Positions 1-9,779 of a DNA stretch of 64,000 bases are shown piece by piece (position 1 is the stretch's first letter; each line of letters begins with the position of its first letter). The DNA is from Novosphingobium panipatense (GTDB lineage Bacteria; Pseudomonadota; Alphaproteobacteria; Sphingomonadales; Sphingomonadaceae): positions 62,001-126,000 of the forward strand of contig NZ_MSQB01000005.1 in NCBI RefSeq assembly GCF_002149965.1, in the 5' to 3' direction. The translations under genes were made by a program, and so were the position numbers. The notes beneath the pieces are model-generated. The model saw only the letters and a program-made list of their open reading frames with translations, did no database searches and was not told where the DNA came from.

Positions 1-435
1 CCCCATGCACGTGGCTATGCCTTCGAAGGCTTTCTCAAAGGCCTGTTCGACGCCTTTGGCCTCGCCGCCCAGGAACCCTTTCGACTGCGTGGCGAGCAAA
101 TCGACGGCAGCTTCCAGCTCGGAGGCGAGATCTATCTTCTCGAGGCCAAATGGCACGGCCAGCCGATAGGCGTCGCCGAGCTGCACACCTTCCACGGTAA
201 GATCGAGCAGAAGGCGGCTTGGACCCGCGGCCTATTCGTCAGCAATAGCGGCTTCACCGAGGATGGTCTTGCCGCCTTCGGGCGCGGCAAGCGCGTCATC
301 TGCATGGATGGGCTCGATCTCTACGAGATGCTCGACCGTGAACTCCCGCTCACCCAAGTTCTCGAACGCAAAATCCGTCGTGCCGCTGAAACCGGCTCGC
401 CGTTCATCCGCGTCCGCGACCTCTTTCCTCAATGA
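1..435 (+). CDS. Mrr-like restriction endonuclease, C-terminal part (cut by window edge)
   Basis: The open frame enters from the left edge and ends at TGA 433-435, giving 144 visible residues. The segment GEQIDGSF followed about 12 residues later by YLLEAKWHG is the D-(x)n-ExK arrangement of the PD-(D/E)XK fold in its Mrr-type form, and the following hydrophobic strand ([11 protein letters not shown]) is also typical. Such proteins cut foreign or modified DNA. The stop overlaps an ATG at 432, so the gene probably belongs to the operon that follows. The N-terminal half and any DNA-binding domain lie outside the window, so target and modification dependence cannot be judged. Membership of the PD-(D/E)XK superfamily is likely; the exact family is an inference. 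Confidence 0.72.
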   Translation, partial: PHARGYAFEGFLKGLFDAFGLAAQEPFRLRGEQIDGSFQLGGEIYLLEAKWHGQPIGVAELHTFHGKIEQKAAWTRGLFVSNSGFTEDGLAAFGRGKRVICMDGLDLYEMLDRELPLTQVLERKIRRAAETGSPFIRVRDLFPQ

Positions 436-449
436 CCGGGGGAACGAGG

Positions 450-1229
450 ATGGCGCAATTCAATGACTGGTGCGTGGCGGTCGACGAGCCCGTGGGGGCC
501 CACCATCGCCGCGTGATGACCGGACAGGCCGCGAACCTCGCCACCGGCATCCAGGCCACCGCCGCCATCGTGCCCGCGCATTATGCGTCGGAAGAACAGG
601 TGGCGCGCGCGCTCGCGCGGCTCGGCAAGCCCGCCGCTGCGGCGCTGATCGAGGGCAAGCTACCGACGACCAAGCAAATCCGGTCTGGCGACCTCGGCGA
701 GATTTACGCGACTGAATGGATCGACGCGCACAGCGGCGGTTACCGGGCGCCGATCAAGCGGCTGCGCTGGAAAGACCATCGCAACATGGCAATGCGGGGC
801 GACGACGTGATCGGTATCCTCCAAGACGCACAGTCGCAACGCCTGCATTTCCTGAAGACCGAGGCGAAGAGCCGCGCCACGCTCACCGCCCAGGTCCTGA
901 CCGACGCGCGTGTCGGCCTCGACAAAGACGGCGGACTGCCCTCCGCGCACGCGTTGTCCTTCATCTCGGCCCGCCTGCTCGAACTCGACAATCTGCCGCT
1001 GGCCGATGCGATCGACGACGCGCTGCTAAAGCACGGGATTCCATCGCAGAACGTCAGGCATCTGCTTTTCACATTTTCCGGCAACGCGCCGGACGCGCTG
1101 CTGACCGCCTCCCTTCAGGCCTATCCCGGCCCCATCAACCAATGGGGTATCGGGCTTCGCGTGGAAGGACATGCCGCCTTCATCGGCGCGGTTTATGATC
1201 GAGTGATCGCCGATGCCCACAACCCCTGA
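450..1229 (+). CDS. DUF1837 / HamA-like nuclease of a Hachiman-type system
   Basis: Predicted effector nuclease paired with the helicase that follows. The C-terminal two thirds carry a PD-(D/E)XK-like pattern: E84 in SGDLGE, D118-D119 in RGDDVIG and the E138-x-K140 pair in TEAKSR, which matches the DUF1837 proteins (HamA of Hachiman, AbpA of AbpAB). Homologues degrade DNA when released by the helicase partner. I chose the ATG at 450 because GGGGGA lies 7 bases upstream; an ATG at 432 overlaps the previous stop but lacks a ribosome binding site. The 3' end overlaps the helicase gene by 17 bases, implying coupled expression. Family assignment is by motif and neighbourhood, not by a search. Confidence 0.72.
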   Translation: MAQFNDWCVAVDEPVGAHHRRVMTGQAANLATGIQATAAIVPAHYASEEQVARALARLGKPAAAALIEGKLPTTKQIRSGDLGEIYATEWIDAHSGGYRAPIKRLRWKDHRNMAMRGDDVIGILQDAQSQRLHFLKTEAKSRATLTAQVLTDARVGLDKDGGLPSAHALSFISARLLELDNLPLADAIDDALLKHGIPSQNVRHLLFTFSGNAPDALLTASLQAYPGPINQWGIGLRVEGHAAFIGAVYDRVIADAHNP

Positions 1230-4200
1230 AGCGATTGCGGCCGACATCGCGGAAGCGGCGACCGCCGGCTTTAGGGGGAGCCTGATCGCGCGCGGTCAGG
1301 CCCGCGCGATCATCTGGCGAGACGGCGCCCTCCCGCCCGACGCGCCGGCCTTCGCACCCCAATTGAGCTATGATCTCCATTCGTATGCCTACGCCTTGCT
1401 TGGCCTCGGCCTGCGGCTTCGCGAGTTCGGTGGCGACCCTGCCCAGGCGCGCGCCGCCTTCGAGCAGGCGGCGACAGCACTTGAGGCAGTGATGGCCAAA
1501 GGCGACCGCCAGGAGGTGGATCGCGACTTTCATTTCGTGATGGCCGCTGCGGCCTATCACTTGGCCCATCTGTCGGCGCGGGCTTATTCGCTGCTCGCGA
1601 TCGTCGAAACGGAAGAGAACTTTTCGCCCGTCGAGCGGGCCCTCGCGCAGTTGATGCGCCGCAACTTCACCGCCCTGCGCTCCAGCGTCCTCGACTACCG
1701 CGCATCCGGCCAAGGCAGCGACGCACGCATCGCCGCGGACATCCAGACTCGTCTCGATCAAGCCGAAGCCGCCGCCGCCCCGCCCGAGGACGGCGACGAC
1801 TTCCTCTTCGACGGTCTCGACGTCGCGCTCACCGACGCCTTCATGGCCGCCATGTCACTCTTTCTGCTCGCGCTCGAACGGGGTGAGCGGCCGCTGGTCG
1901 ACCAAGCGCTCGAACGGCTTCGCACCAGCCTCGCGATCTGCAGCGAGATGAACATGCTGCCGCAATGGTGGGCGCATCGCGTTGCGATCCATCTCCTCTC
2001 GGACCTCTGGTCAAGCACCTTTCACGAGAGGGTTCCGCTTCAGCCCGCCGGTGGGGCCGCAGCCGACTGGCAGCCACTGCGCGAGCTGTTCATCGCGTTG
2101 CTGCAACGTCGCCCGAAGGCGGAAATCGACCTCTGGCCGTCGCAGACCGAGGCGACCGCTCGGGCCGCCGACCAGTCCGACGACCTGGTGGTGTCGTTGC
2201 CGACAAGCGCCGGCAAGACCCGCATCGCCGAACTCTGCATTCTACGCTGCCTGGCGGGCGGCAAGCGGGTGGTCTTCGTCACCCCGCTGCGCGCGCTGTC
2301 GGCGCAGACCGAAACCACTTTGCAGCGGACCTTCGGCCCGCTCGGCAAGACCATCTCCGCCCTCTATGGCAGCATCGGCGTCAGCGGCTTCGACGAGGAT
2401 GCGATCCGCGAGCGCAACATCGTGGTCGCGACACCCGAGAAGCTCGACTTCGCCCTGCGCAACGACCCCTCGCTTCTTGATGATGTCGGCCTCCTGGTCT
2501 TCGACGAAGGCCATATGATCGGTCCCAATGAGCGCGAGGTCCGTTACGAGGTACAGATTCAGCGGCTTCTTCGCCGCCCGGACGCGCAGGAGCGACGGAT
2601 TGTCTGCCTTTCGGCGATCCTGCCCGATGGCGACCAGCTCGACGACTTTGCTGCCTGGCTGCGCCGCGATCACCCGGGCGGGTTGATCAAGAACGACTGG
2701 CGGCCGACCCGGCTGCGGTTCGGCGAAGTGGTGTGGACGTCGCCCACGGCGCGGCTCAACCTGCGCGTTGGCGACGAGCGACCCTGGGTCCAGCGCTTTC
2801 TCACCGGCGCGGCCCCGCCCAGCTGGATTCCGCCGAAGCGCCGCCGCACCCGTCTGTTTCCCGACGACCAGCGCGAACTCTGCCTCGCGACGGCTTGGCG
2901 GCTTGTCGATGATGGTCAGACAGTCCTGATCTTCTGCCCCGAGCGGCGTAGCGTCGAGCCGTTCGCGGACGTCATCGTCGATCTGCATGAGCGCGGCGCC
3001 CTGCGCTCGCTGCTCGCGGCCGATCCGAATCTCTTGAACACCGCGATCGCGCTCGGTGAGGAATGGCTGGGCGCCGACAGCGCAATCCTGAAGTGCCTGC
3101 GCCTCGGTGTCGCCCTTCATCATGGCGCGCTGCCCACCGCCTATCGGAAGGAGGTTGAGCGCCTGCTGCGCGAGAATGTTCTCAAGGTTACCATCTCATC
3201 GCCGACCTTGGCGCAGGGCCTCAACCTGTCGGCCACCGCCGTCGTCATGTATTCCCTTCACCGGGCTGGCGAGCGCATCGAGATCAGCGAGTTCAAGAAC
3301 GTCATCGGCCGCGCGGGCCGCGCCTATGTCGATGTCGAAGGCATCGTTCTCTTCCCCATGTTCGACGAGATCACCAAGAAGCGGCGCAACTGGGAAGCGC
3401 TCATCACCGACCTCGGCGCGCGCGAGATGGAAAGCGGCCTCTTGCGGCTGGTCGCGTTGCTATTGACGCGAATGCGCGCGCGCGTCGGCGGCGACCTCAA
3501 CCAGCTCGTCGAGTATGTCGTCAACAACGCAGCGGCCTGGACCTTCCCCGAAGTCGCCAACGAAAAGCCCGAGGACCGCGAACGCGCGCTCGCCGATTGG
3601 GAACGGCACGTCGCAACGCTCGACACAGCGATCCTCAGCCTCATCGGAGAGAACGACATCCCCGACGAGGGCATCGAGGCGGCGCTAGACGACATCCTTC
3701 AATCCTCCCTATGGCATCGCCGCCTTCAACGACGGGACGAGCCCGTTCGGCAGGCGCTGAAGGCTGGGCTGGTGTCCCGCAGCCGGCTGATCTGGAGTCA
3801 GTCGACAGCCGCACAGCGCCGCGGCTATTTCCTTGCGGGGGTCGGGCTGACGACGGGCCACGCGCTCGATGCTATCGCCGCCGATGCCAATCTTCTTCTC
3901 ATCCAGGCCAATGGCGCGATCCTCGAAGGGGACGCCGAGGCGGCAATCACCGCGATCACCAACTTCGCCGAACTTGTCTTCGCCTTCTATCCCTTCACTC
4001 CCGATCCCTTGCCAGCGAACTGGCGCCACATCTTGCGCGCATGGCTGCTCGGCCAGCCGCTCGCGGCGCTGGGGGCAGCTCAGGCGTCGGAGACCCTGCA
4101 GTTTGTTGAGGGCGGCCTGGTCTATCGTCTGCCTTGGGCGATGGAGGCGGTCCGCGTCCGGGCAGCCGCCAATGGCGATACAGTCGGCGTTTTCGATTTG

Positions 4201-4725
4201 CCGTTGGAGGATCACGAGCTTGGAGTAGCGGTTCCCGCTGTTGAGACGGGTACGTTGAATCGGTCAGCCTCGATCCTGATCCAAGCCGGCTTCAACTCGC
4301 GACTCGCTGCGATCAAGGCCGTTACCGACACGGTGGCGACTTTCACGACGGGCCAAGAGCTGCGGCAATGGCTGAATTCGGAGGCCGTGGTCGCGTGGAG
4401 CGCTCTGCCCGACTGGCCGACGGCCGAAACGAAAGCGATCTGGATGGAGTTCACGCAGAGCTTCACGCCTGCGGAAAACCGCATCTGGTCCGACCGGCGA
4501 TATTGGGCATCCGTCAACTGGCTAGGCGTTCCCCCGCCACCAGGCACGCCGGTCCAAGTTCACCATTGGGGCGGCCAGCCCCGCGTGCTGGCGGCAGATG
4601 CGACCCCGCTCGGCACGGTACAGGCGGCGCTCAATCCAGCCCGTCTCGGCCTGCTACGGGCGACGGTCGCGCAGGACGTCAGCAAAATCGACATCGTCTA
4701 CTTGGGTCCGGCAGACATCGGCTAG
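1213..4725 (+). CDS. Superfamily 2 Ski2-like helicase, HamB-like
   Basis: A 1170-residue ATP-dependent helicase. After an N-terminal region of about 310 residues without recognised motifs come motif I PTSAGKTR (about 328-336), a DEGH box in VFDEGHMIG (about 429) and motif VI in NVIGRAGRAYVD (about 698). The C-terminal 450 residues are likely regulatory or partner-binding. DEGH with GRAGR and the long C-terminus fit Ski2-type helicases, as in HamB and AbpB, which sense aberrant DNA and hold the nuclease in check. It starts inside the end of the HamA-like gene, so the two are almost certainly co-translated. A plain DNA-repair helicase is the alternative, but the DUF1837 neighbour argues for defence. 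Confidence 0.8.
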   Translation: MPTTPEAIAADIAEAATAGFRGSLIARGQARAIIWRDGALPPDAPAFAPQLSYDLHSYAYALLGLGLRLREFGGDPAQARAAFEQAATALEAVMAKGDRQEVDRDFHFVMAAAAYHLAHLSARAYSLLAIVETEENFSPVERALAQLMRRNFTALRSSVLDYRASGQGSDARIAADIQTRLDQAEAAAAPPEDGDDFLFDGLDVALTDAFMAAMSLFLLALERGERPLVDQALERLRTSLAICSEMNMLPQWWAHRVAIHLLSDLWSSTFHERVPLQPAGGAAADWQPLRELFIALLQRRPKAEIDLWPSQTEATARAADQSDDLVVSLPTSAGKTRIAELCILRCLAGGKRVVFVTPLRALSAQTETTLQRTFGPLGKTISALYGSIGVSGFDEDAIRERNIVVATPEKLDFALRNDPSLLDDVGLLVFDEGHMIGPNEREVRYEVQIQRLLRRPDAQERRIVCLSAILPDGDQLDDFAAWLRRDHPGGLIKNDWRPTRLRFGEVVWTSPTARLNLRVGDERPWVQRFLTGAAPPSWIPPKRRRTRLFPDDQRELCLATAWRLVDDGQTVLIFCPERRSVEPFADVIVDLHERGALRSLLAADPNLLNTAIALGEEWLGADSAILKCLRLGVALHHGALPTAYRKEVERLLRENVLKVTISSPTLAQGLNLSATAVVMYSLHRAGERIEISEFKNVIGRAGRAYVDVEGIVLFPMFDEITKKRRNWEALITDLGAREMESGLLRLVALLLTRMRARVGGDLNQLVEYVVNNAAAWTFPEVANEKPEDRERALADWERHVATLDTAILSLIGENDIPDEGIEAALDDILQSSLWHRRLQRRDEPVRQALKAGLVSRSRLIWSQSTAAQRRGYFLAGVGLTTGHALDAIAADANLLLIQANGAILEGDAEAAITAITNFAELVFAFYPFTPDPLPANWRHILRAWLLGQPLAALGAAQASETLQFVEGGLVYRLPWAMEAVRVRAAANGDTVGVFDLPLEDHELGVAVPAVETGTLNRSASILIQAGFNSRLAAIKAVTDTVATFTTGQELRQWLNSEAVVAWSALPDWPTAETKAIWMEFTQSFTPAENRIWSDRRYWASVNWLGVPPPPGTPVQVHHWGGQPRVLAADATPLGTVQAALNPARLGLLRATVAQDVSKIDIVYLGPADIG

Positions 4726-4824
4726 GTCAAGGTTTCTAGTGTCCTAGTGCTGGACAAGTGCTTGCGAGACAATAGTGTCTTAATCAGGTGCGGCGCGGTC
4801 GCGACGCGGGGAAGGAAGGCAACC

Positions 4825-6582
4825 GTGGCGCTGGCTCCGACAGCGAATGACATTTCAGTGCGCGAGTTGCTGGAGCAGTTCGAGGCAGATTTCGCCGCAG
4901 TGGCGGAGGCCATCGAAAACGGCGAATTTGCGCTCTGGATTGGATCGGGCATCTCGCGTCAGGCGCCGAGCTTAGGCACGCTGATCGAGCGGGCCTTTGA
5001 TTATCTGCGCGAACGCGCGAACGACCCGGCCACAGCAGCGGACTTTGTCCCTGCACTGGAGGAAGCGTTGACCCTAGCTGAGGTCGAGCCCGCCGCCGTT
5101 CGCGCCCGCTACGGGGATCCGCTTGCGGCTTGGCCGGAGCATGACGCGATCATCAATCGCCTGTGGAACAAGTATTCGCGAATTCTAGACATTCGCGTGC
5201 CCGGCAAGGATGCCGACTTCGTCCTATGGGACGCCATCAATATCCGAGAGGCGTTTGAGCATCCCGCGCCGCCAGCGGCCGAACATCTATCGATAGCGGT
5301 GCTCATTCTTGAAGGAGCCGTTCAGGAAGTGGCTTCTGCGAACTGGGACGGCTTCATCGAAGCGGCGGTAGCCCGGCTAAGCGGCGCCGTGCCCGGAGTC
5401 ATGCAGGTTGTCGTCGATCCCAATCAACTGCGCGGCCCGGCCGGCAGGGCAAAGCTCCTCAAATTTCACGGCTGCATCATTCACGCGACCCGTGAGCCGC
5501 TCGTCTTTCGACAGTATCTAACGGGCAGCCACACCCAGATCATGGACTGGCCGGAAACGGCTGCGTTTGCCGCAATGCGCAACGCGATCGTTGGCCTCGC
5601 AACCACGCATAAAACCCTCGTGCTTGGTCTTTCCATCCAAGACAACAATCTCCAGACCATCTTCGCTCGCGCCAAGGCGGTTCATGGCTGGCCATGGCCC
5701 TGCGCGCCGAACGCGCCTGCCCACATCTTCTGCGAGGACAAGATCCAGCTCGGTCAACGCGACGTCCTGCGGTTGGTCTACGGTGACGCCTACAACAATG
5801 CTCCCGCGGCCCTGCACGATGCCACTCTGCTCCGCGCGTGGGGCGAGCAGACCCTGATCGCACTGGTGTTGAAGCTGCTCTGCGAGAAGCTCTCTCGATT
5901 GATGGAGCTCGGCCTGACGGCGTCGGGACGGCAGACCATCGCCGTTGCCCTCGCGCCGGCTCTGAAGGCGCTTCGCAACGACTTGGCCGATCATGCCGTT
6001 ATCCCGGCGGGAGAGCGGAGCAGAACCGCCTTCGCCAATCAGGCGATCGGCCTCTGGTCCCGAATGCTCTCCCTGTTCAGGCGCGGCGTGCTGCCTGACG
6101 ATCCGGATGCCTATGAGGCGCTCAGCAGTTCGACACCGAACCTCCTCGCGGCCGACCAGAATGCTGTGGCTATGGGACTCGGCACGTTGGGGGTTATGCT
6201 CGCGCTTCTCCAGATGGGGCGCGCCGACGGCCATTGGGAGCTGACACCTCCATCCGACAATACGCTGCTGGCGGGAGCGATGACAGCGCAGCCCACGCGC
6301 CCGGGAGCTGCGGCTCGTCCCCTGTTCCTGGTCAAGTCGGCGGCTGATGCGATCTCGCTCCAGAGCAACGGCGCCTTCGCGAATGACAACGCGATTGTTG
6401 TGCATGCTGACGACGCTTGGCGGCGCATGGTTGGAAGTGGCGCAAGCGCCCGCCGCGTCCGTTCCGCACCGGGTCGCACTGGGCGTGTTGGCAACACACA
6501 CGTCAGCATCGCCGATTTGTTGAGCCGCTCCACCGATGCGGCCGAACTGCAAAGCGCCTTCGTCGCGGAGATGATGCTGTGA
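4825..6582 (+). CDS. SIR2-like (NAD-binding) domain protein
   Basis: A 585-residue protein with an N-terminal SIR2-like fold: LWIGSGIS (about 37-44), the SANWDGF strand (about 171-177), KFHGC (about 212-216) and VLGLSIQDNNL (about 266). The Asn of NWD and the His of FHG, which are catalytic in SIR2 NADases, are both kept, so NAD hydrolysis is plausible. The last 250 residues are alpha-helical in character and unrecognised. Start GTG 4825 is chosen because GGAAGGAAGG lies just upstream; a further GTG at 4747 lacks such a site. It is followed with a GTGA overlap by the small gene and then the Rad50-like ATPase, suggesting a SIR2 effector gated by that ATPase. Confidence 0.75.
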   Translation: MALAPTANDISVRELLEQFEADFAAVAEAIENGEFALWIGSGISRQAPSLGTLIERAFDYLRERANDPATAADFVPALEEALTLAEVEPAAVRARYGDPLAAWPEHDAIINRLWNKYSRILDIRVPGKDADFVLWDAINIREAFEHPAPPAAEHLSIAVLILEGAVQEVASANWDGFIEAAVARLSGAVPGVMQVVVDPNQLRGPAGRAKLLKFHGCIIHATREPLVFRQYLTGSHTQIMDWPETAAFAAMRNAIVGLATTHKTLVLGLSIQDNNLQTIFARAKAVHGWPWPCAPNAPAHIFCEDKIQLGQRDVLRLVYGDAYNNAPAALHDATLLRAWGEQTLIALVLKLLCEKLSRLMELGLTASGRQTIAVALAPALKALRNDLADHAVIPAGERSRTAFANQAIGLWSRMLSLFRRGVLPDDPDAYEALSSSTPNLLAADQNAVAMGLGTLGVMLALLQMGRADGHWELTPPSDNTLLAGAMTAQPTRPGAAARPLFLVKSAADAISLQSNGAFANDNAIVVHADDAWRRMVGSGASARRVRSAPGRTGRVGNTHVSIADLLSRSTDAAELQSAFVAEMML

Positions 6583-7214
6583 GCACCGCGCCCCTGATCC
6601 AAGCTATCCAAAAGCGGCTTCGCGCAGCCGGCTATCACGATTTGTCGACTCCGCTAAGGATCGCCGGCGTCGAGTTCGCCTTCACCGGCGCGATGCGGGG
6701 CAGCGATGGACGCGCCCTCGACCTGGTGCTCCTCGTAGATACGACAACGGGGGATTTCGGCGACCGCGATGGTGCGCGCGTTCGGCAACGGGTTGAAGCG
6801 CTGAGCCGCGCGCTCGACGTAACCGCGTCGCGTTATGTCGTCACCCTCATACTGGCAGGCGCCGCACTGGCCGAGGGCATCGAGACGCTGTCCGAAACCT
6901 GCCGGGTTCTGCAGGTCGAGAATATCGCCCTTGGCCAGGCTGGCGAGCCAGCTGATGAAACGGCGGAGCGGCAACTGGACGATCGAATCCGGGTTCTGCT
7001 GCCGCTGACGCTTCCACTCGCGCCTACTAATCCGGAAAATGGGAGCGGACCGGCGATGGACCAGCTCATCAGCGCGCTCCAGCAAGGGACGGATAACGCG
7101 CTCCTCGACGCGGTCGTTGAAGCCTCGGCCGTGGGCGAGGCGGCGGTGACGGAAGCCGCAGCCGAAGCAGTAGGGCAGCCCTTTAAGGCCTCGAGCGAAG
7201 GAGAACCGTCTTGA
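6579..7214 (+). CDS. Small partner protein of the SIR2 / Rad50-like pair
   Basis: A 211-residue protein starting at GTG 6579, where GTGA overlaps the stop of the SIR2 gene; the frame is open further upstream but that part is antisense-like to nothing and lies inside the SIR2 gene. No catalytic motif is visible. The first 120 residues alternate hydrophobic strands and helices (DLVLLVDTTTGDF, RYVVTLILAG), and the last 50 are rich in Ala and Glu. Its place between an effector-domain protein and a coiled-coil ATPase is that of the middle component in ABC-three-component conflict systems. This is an inference from position and size; I do not recognise the sequence family. Confidence 0.6.
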   Translation: MSTAPLIQAIQKRLRAAGYHDLSTPLRIAGVEFAFTGAMRGSDGRALDLVLLVDTTTGDFGDRDGARVRQRVEALSRALDVTASRYVVTLILAGAALAEGIETLSETCRVLQVENIALGQAGEPADETAERQLDDRIRVLLPLTLPLAPTNPENGSGPAMDQLISALQQGTDNALLDAVVEASAVGEAAVTEAAAEAVGQPFKASSEGEPS

Positions 7215-9631
7215 GCGACTCCATGCTGAGAAGCCTCGACATTACCAATTTCCGGAGCATCCGCGGCCATATCCATGCCCCGCTGGATGCGAAGGTGGTG
7301 CTCGTTCACGGTGAAAACGGCGCGGGCAAGACAAGCCTGCTTTCCGGGATCGAGTTGGCGCTGACCGGGCACGTGCAGTCGTTACAGCGCGCTGATCCCA
7401 ATTATGAGCGCCAGCTGCTCCACCGATCCGCTGAAGACGGCAGCGTTGTGCTGCGTGCGCTGAACGCGAGCGAACAGACGTTCAGCGCAACGCTCGCTCC
7501 GGCCGGGGCGAAATCGGATAACGCGCTTGCTGAACCACTGGCCGCCTTCTTCCGCGAACGCGCATTCCTTCCCCAGTCGTTGCTCGGGCAACTACTCCAG
7601 ATCTATCAGGACGCCGGCAGCGACGCGGGGTCGCCACTGGCCCAGTTTGTTGGAAAGCTCCTTGGCCTCGACCGCCTGGATGCGCTCGAGGCCGGCCTCA
7701 AGCCCCTTGTCGACGTTCGCAACGTTCGGAAGACAGTCGATGGGTGGCTCGCCGCCGAAAATGAGAAATCCCGCCTCGACCGACTGCTGACCGACCAGCG
7801 CAAGAGCCGCGGCTTGATCAACGATCGGATCATCGCCGCCCTGGCAGAACTAGCAAAGATTTGTGCCGCCCTCGATGTCGGCGTCGAGGTTCAAGAGGAT
7901 AGCTTGGACGCGGTGTCCGCCGCGCTCTCGGACGGCCGCGACGACGAGCAATTCGCGACGCTGACCGATCAGGAGCGCCGGTTTGCCGCGATACGTCGCG
8001 AGATCGGCCAAGCCCAGAGCGCGGCGTCCGCCGACACGCCATTGCCCGGCAGCGATGCCAGCGAGCAGTACTCCCAATGGGAAGCTACTAACGGTACGAG
8101 GGTAGCAGCAACCCGCGCACGCATCGAAGCTCTCCTCCCCGACCTGTCACTGCCGAGCGATCCCGTTCGATTCGCCGACGAGGCGCTGACAAGGCTGCGG
8201 ACCGAGCGAAAGCAGCTCGAAGATCAGGCGACCCAGGCGCGCGCCGCGATCGTGCGACGTGCCAGCGCTCAGGACGAACGTGATGTCGCAATGCGTCAAC
8301 GCGAGACGATCGACGGGGAAGTCGAGCGCCTGTCGTCTACCTCCGGAAGCCTAGCCTCGGCGCTGGCGGAACTCACCTCGTTCATCGACGACAACGTCTG
8401 TCCCGTGTGCGATCGCGATTTCTCCGAGGTCAGCGCAGACTCTCTCAGCGACCACGTCCACACCAAGGTCCGCACGTTGTCCGCGTCCGCCGAGCGCCTT
8501 CTCACCTTGGGCCGGACGAGAAGCGAAGTGCAGGTGACGCTCGAACGCCTCGATCGCGAACTCGAAACCCTTGCGGCGCTCCAGCTCGACGAAGAAGCGC
8601 TCGCCGCGCTCGATCGGAGACGTGCAGCGATCGACGCCGTCATCACCGAGCTTGATTCGATGGCCGACGCCCTTCGCGAAGGCGCAAGGCTCAGGACCGC
8701 TGACGTTGCAGCGCGTCGTGCGGTCAGCGAGGCGCAGTCACGCCACGTTTCTCTCGCGGCCGCCCGCGAAACCCTGACGTCGTTCGCAACCTCCGCCGGC
8801 GAAGCTGGCGTCGCGGAAGGCGAGTCCTTCGACGCTGCAGTCGTGCGGCTCTCCGAGCGGTTCGCCGCGCAAACCTCGCGCCTGCAACTGCGCGTCAGCC
8901 AGCGCCGCGATGGTCTCAACAAGATCGCGGCCATCCGCACCGACATCCAAAAGCGCCAGGACGCTGACACGCAGATTTCTGCGGACTTCAGCGCATGGCA
9001 GACCGCAGACACCGCCCTTGAGCGTGCGCAGTCGCTACGCGACCAAGGGATCGAGGTCCGCAACGCGGTCGACCGGGTGCGATCGGGGATCATTCGACGC
9101 GAATTCAACGACCGACTCAATCGTCTGTGGCGTGATCTGTTCGTGCGGTTGGCGCCAGGCGAGCCGTTCGTGCCGGCCTTTCGTATCCCCGCATCATCCA
9201 CGCAGAAGCTACAGCCGAAGCTGATCACAGAGCACAGGGATGGTGGTGAGGCAGGCGGCGCGCCAGGAGCCATGCTCAGCGCAGGCAACCTCAACACGGC
9301 GGCGTTGACGTTGTTCATCGCGCTCCACCTCTCGGTTCCGAAGGAGCTGCCCTGGCTGATCCTCGACGACCCCGTCCAATCCATGGACGATGTCCACATC
9401 GCGCACTTCGCAGCGCTGCTTCGCACCCTTTCGAAGGAGCACGGACGGCAGGTTATGATCGCCGTCCATGACCGGCAGCTCTTTGAATATCTAAGGCTGG
9501 AACTGAGCCCTGCGTTTCCTGACGACAGCCTGCTCACCCTTGAGCTGACGAGAGGCGCCCGCCGCGACAGCGTGTGCGTGTCAAAGCGGTATTCGTACAA
9601 GGAGGAGACCGCACTTCTGGCCGCAGCGTAG
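7211..9631 (+). CDS. Rad50/SbcC-like ABC ATPase with zinc hook
   Basis: An 806-residue SMC-type ATPase. It has an N-terminal Walker A GENGAGKTS (about 35-43), a long coiled coil, a zinc-hook CPVC (about 397-400), more coiled coil, a signature motif LSAGNLNTAA (about 687), Walker B WLILDDP with the D-loop QSMDD, and the switch His in AVHDRQ. Such ATPases bind or scan DNA and undergo ATP-driven changes that activate a partner. Translation may start at TTG 7211 (TTGA overlap with the previous stop) or ATG 7223. It is the last gene of the operon. No SbcD-like nuclease is next to it, so its output is probably through the SIR2 or HamA-like partners. Confidence 0.82.
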   Translation: MSDSMLRSLDITNFRSIRGHIHAPLDAKVVLVHGENGAGKTSLLSGIELALTGHVQSLQRADPNYERQLLHRSAEDGSVVLRALNASEQTFSATLAPAGAKSDNALAEPLAAFFRERAFLPQSLLGQLLQIYQDAGSDAGSPLAQFVGKLLGLDRLDALEAGLKPLVDVRNVRKTVDGWLAAENEKSRLDRLLTDQRKSRGLINDRIIAALAELAKICAALDVGVEVQEDSLDAVSAALSDGRDDEQFATLTDQERRFAAIRREIGQAQSAASADTPLPGSDASEQYSQWEATNGTRVAATRARIEALLPDLSLPSDPVRFADEALTRLRTERKQLEDQATQARAAIVRRASAQDERDVAMRQRETIDGEVERLSSTSGSLASALAELTSFIDDNVCPVCDRDFSEVSADSLSDHVHTKVRTLSASAERLLTLGRTRSEVQVTLERLDRELETLAALQLDEEALAALDRRRAAIDAVITELDSMADALREGARLRTADVAARRAVSEAQSRHVSLAAARETLTSFATSAGEAGVAEGESFDAAVVRLSERFAAQTSRLQLRVSQRRDGLNKIAAIRTDIQKRQDADTQISADFSAWQTADTALERAQSLRDQGIEVRNAVDRVRSGIIRREFNDRLNRLWRDLFVRLAPGEPFVPAFRIPASSTQKLQPKLITEHRDGGEAGGAPGAMLSAGNLNTAALTLFIALHLSVPKELPWLILDDPVQSMDDVHIAHFAALLRTLSKEHGRQVMIAVHDRQLFEYLRLELSPAFPDDSLLTLELTRGARRDSVCVSKRYSYKEETALLAAA

Positions 9632-9746
9632 CGACGCCTGTCTGTCCGCGGTGTCCCTGGCTGACAGTCTTTCCTGCCGGCCGCGCTCTCCTCGGAGGCA
9701 CCTCGGTAAACCGTCGAACACGCCCTCCCAAGACGGGTAAGCCGAC

Positions 9747-9762
9747 GCTGGCGAGCGCCAGC
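9747..9762 (+). terminator. Hairpin downstream of the Rad50-like gene
   Basis: A perfect 7-base stem GCTGGCG / CGCCAGC with a 2-base spacer, about 115 bases after the operon stop. There is no T-run, so termination is only a possibility. It lies 17 bases before the start of a short remnant gene. Confidence 0.25.
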
Positions 9763-9779
9763 TATGCAATAGGAAGCGC

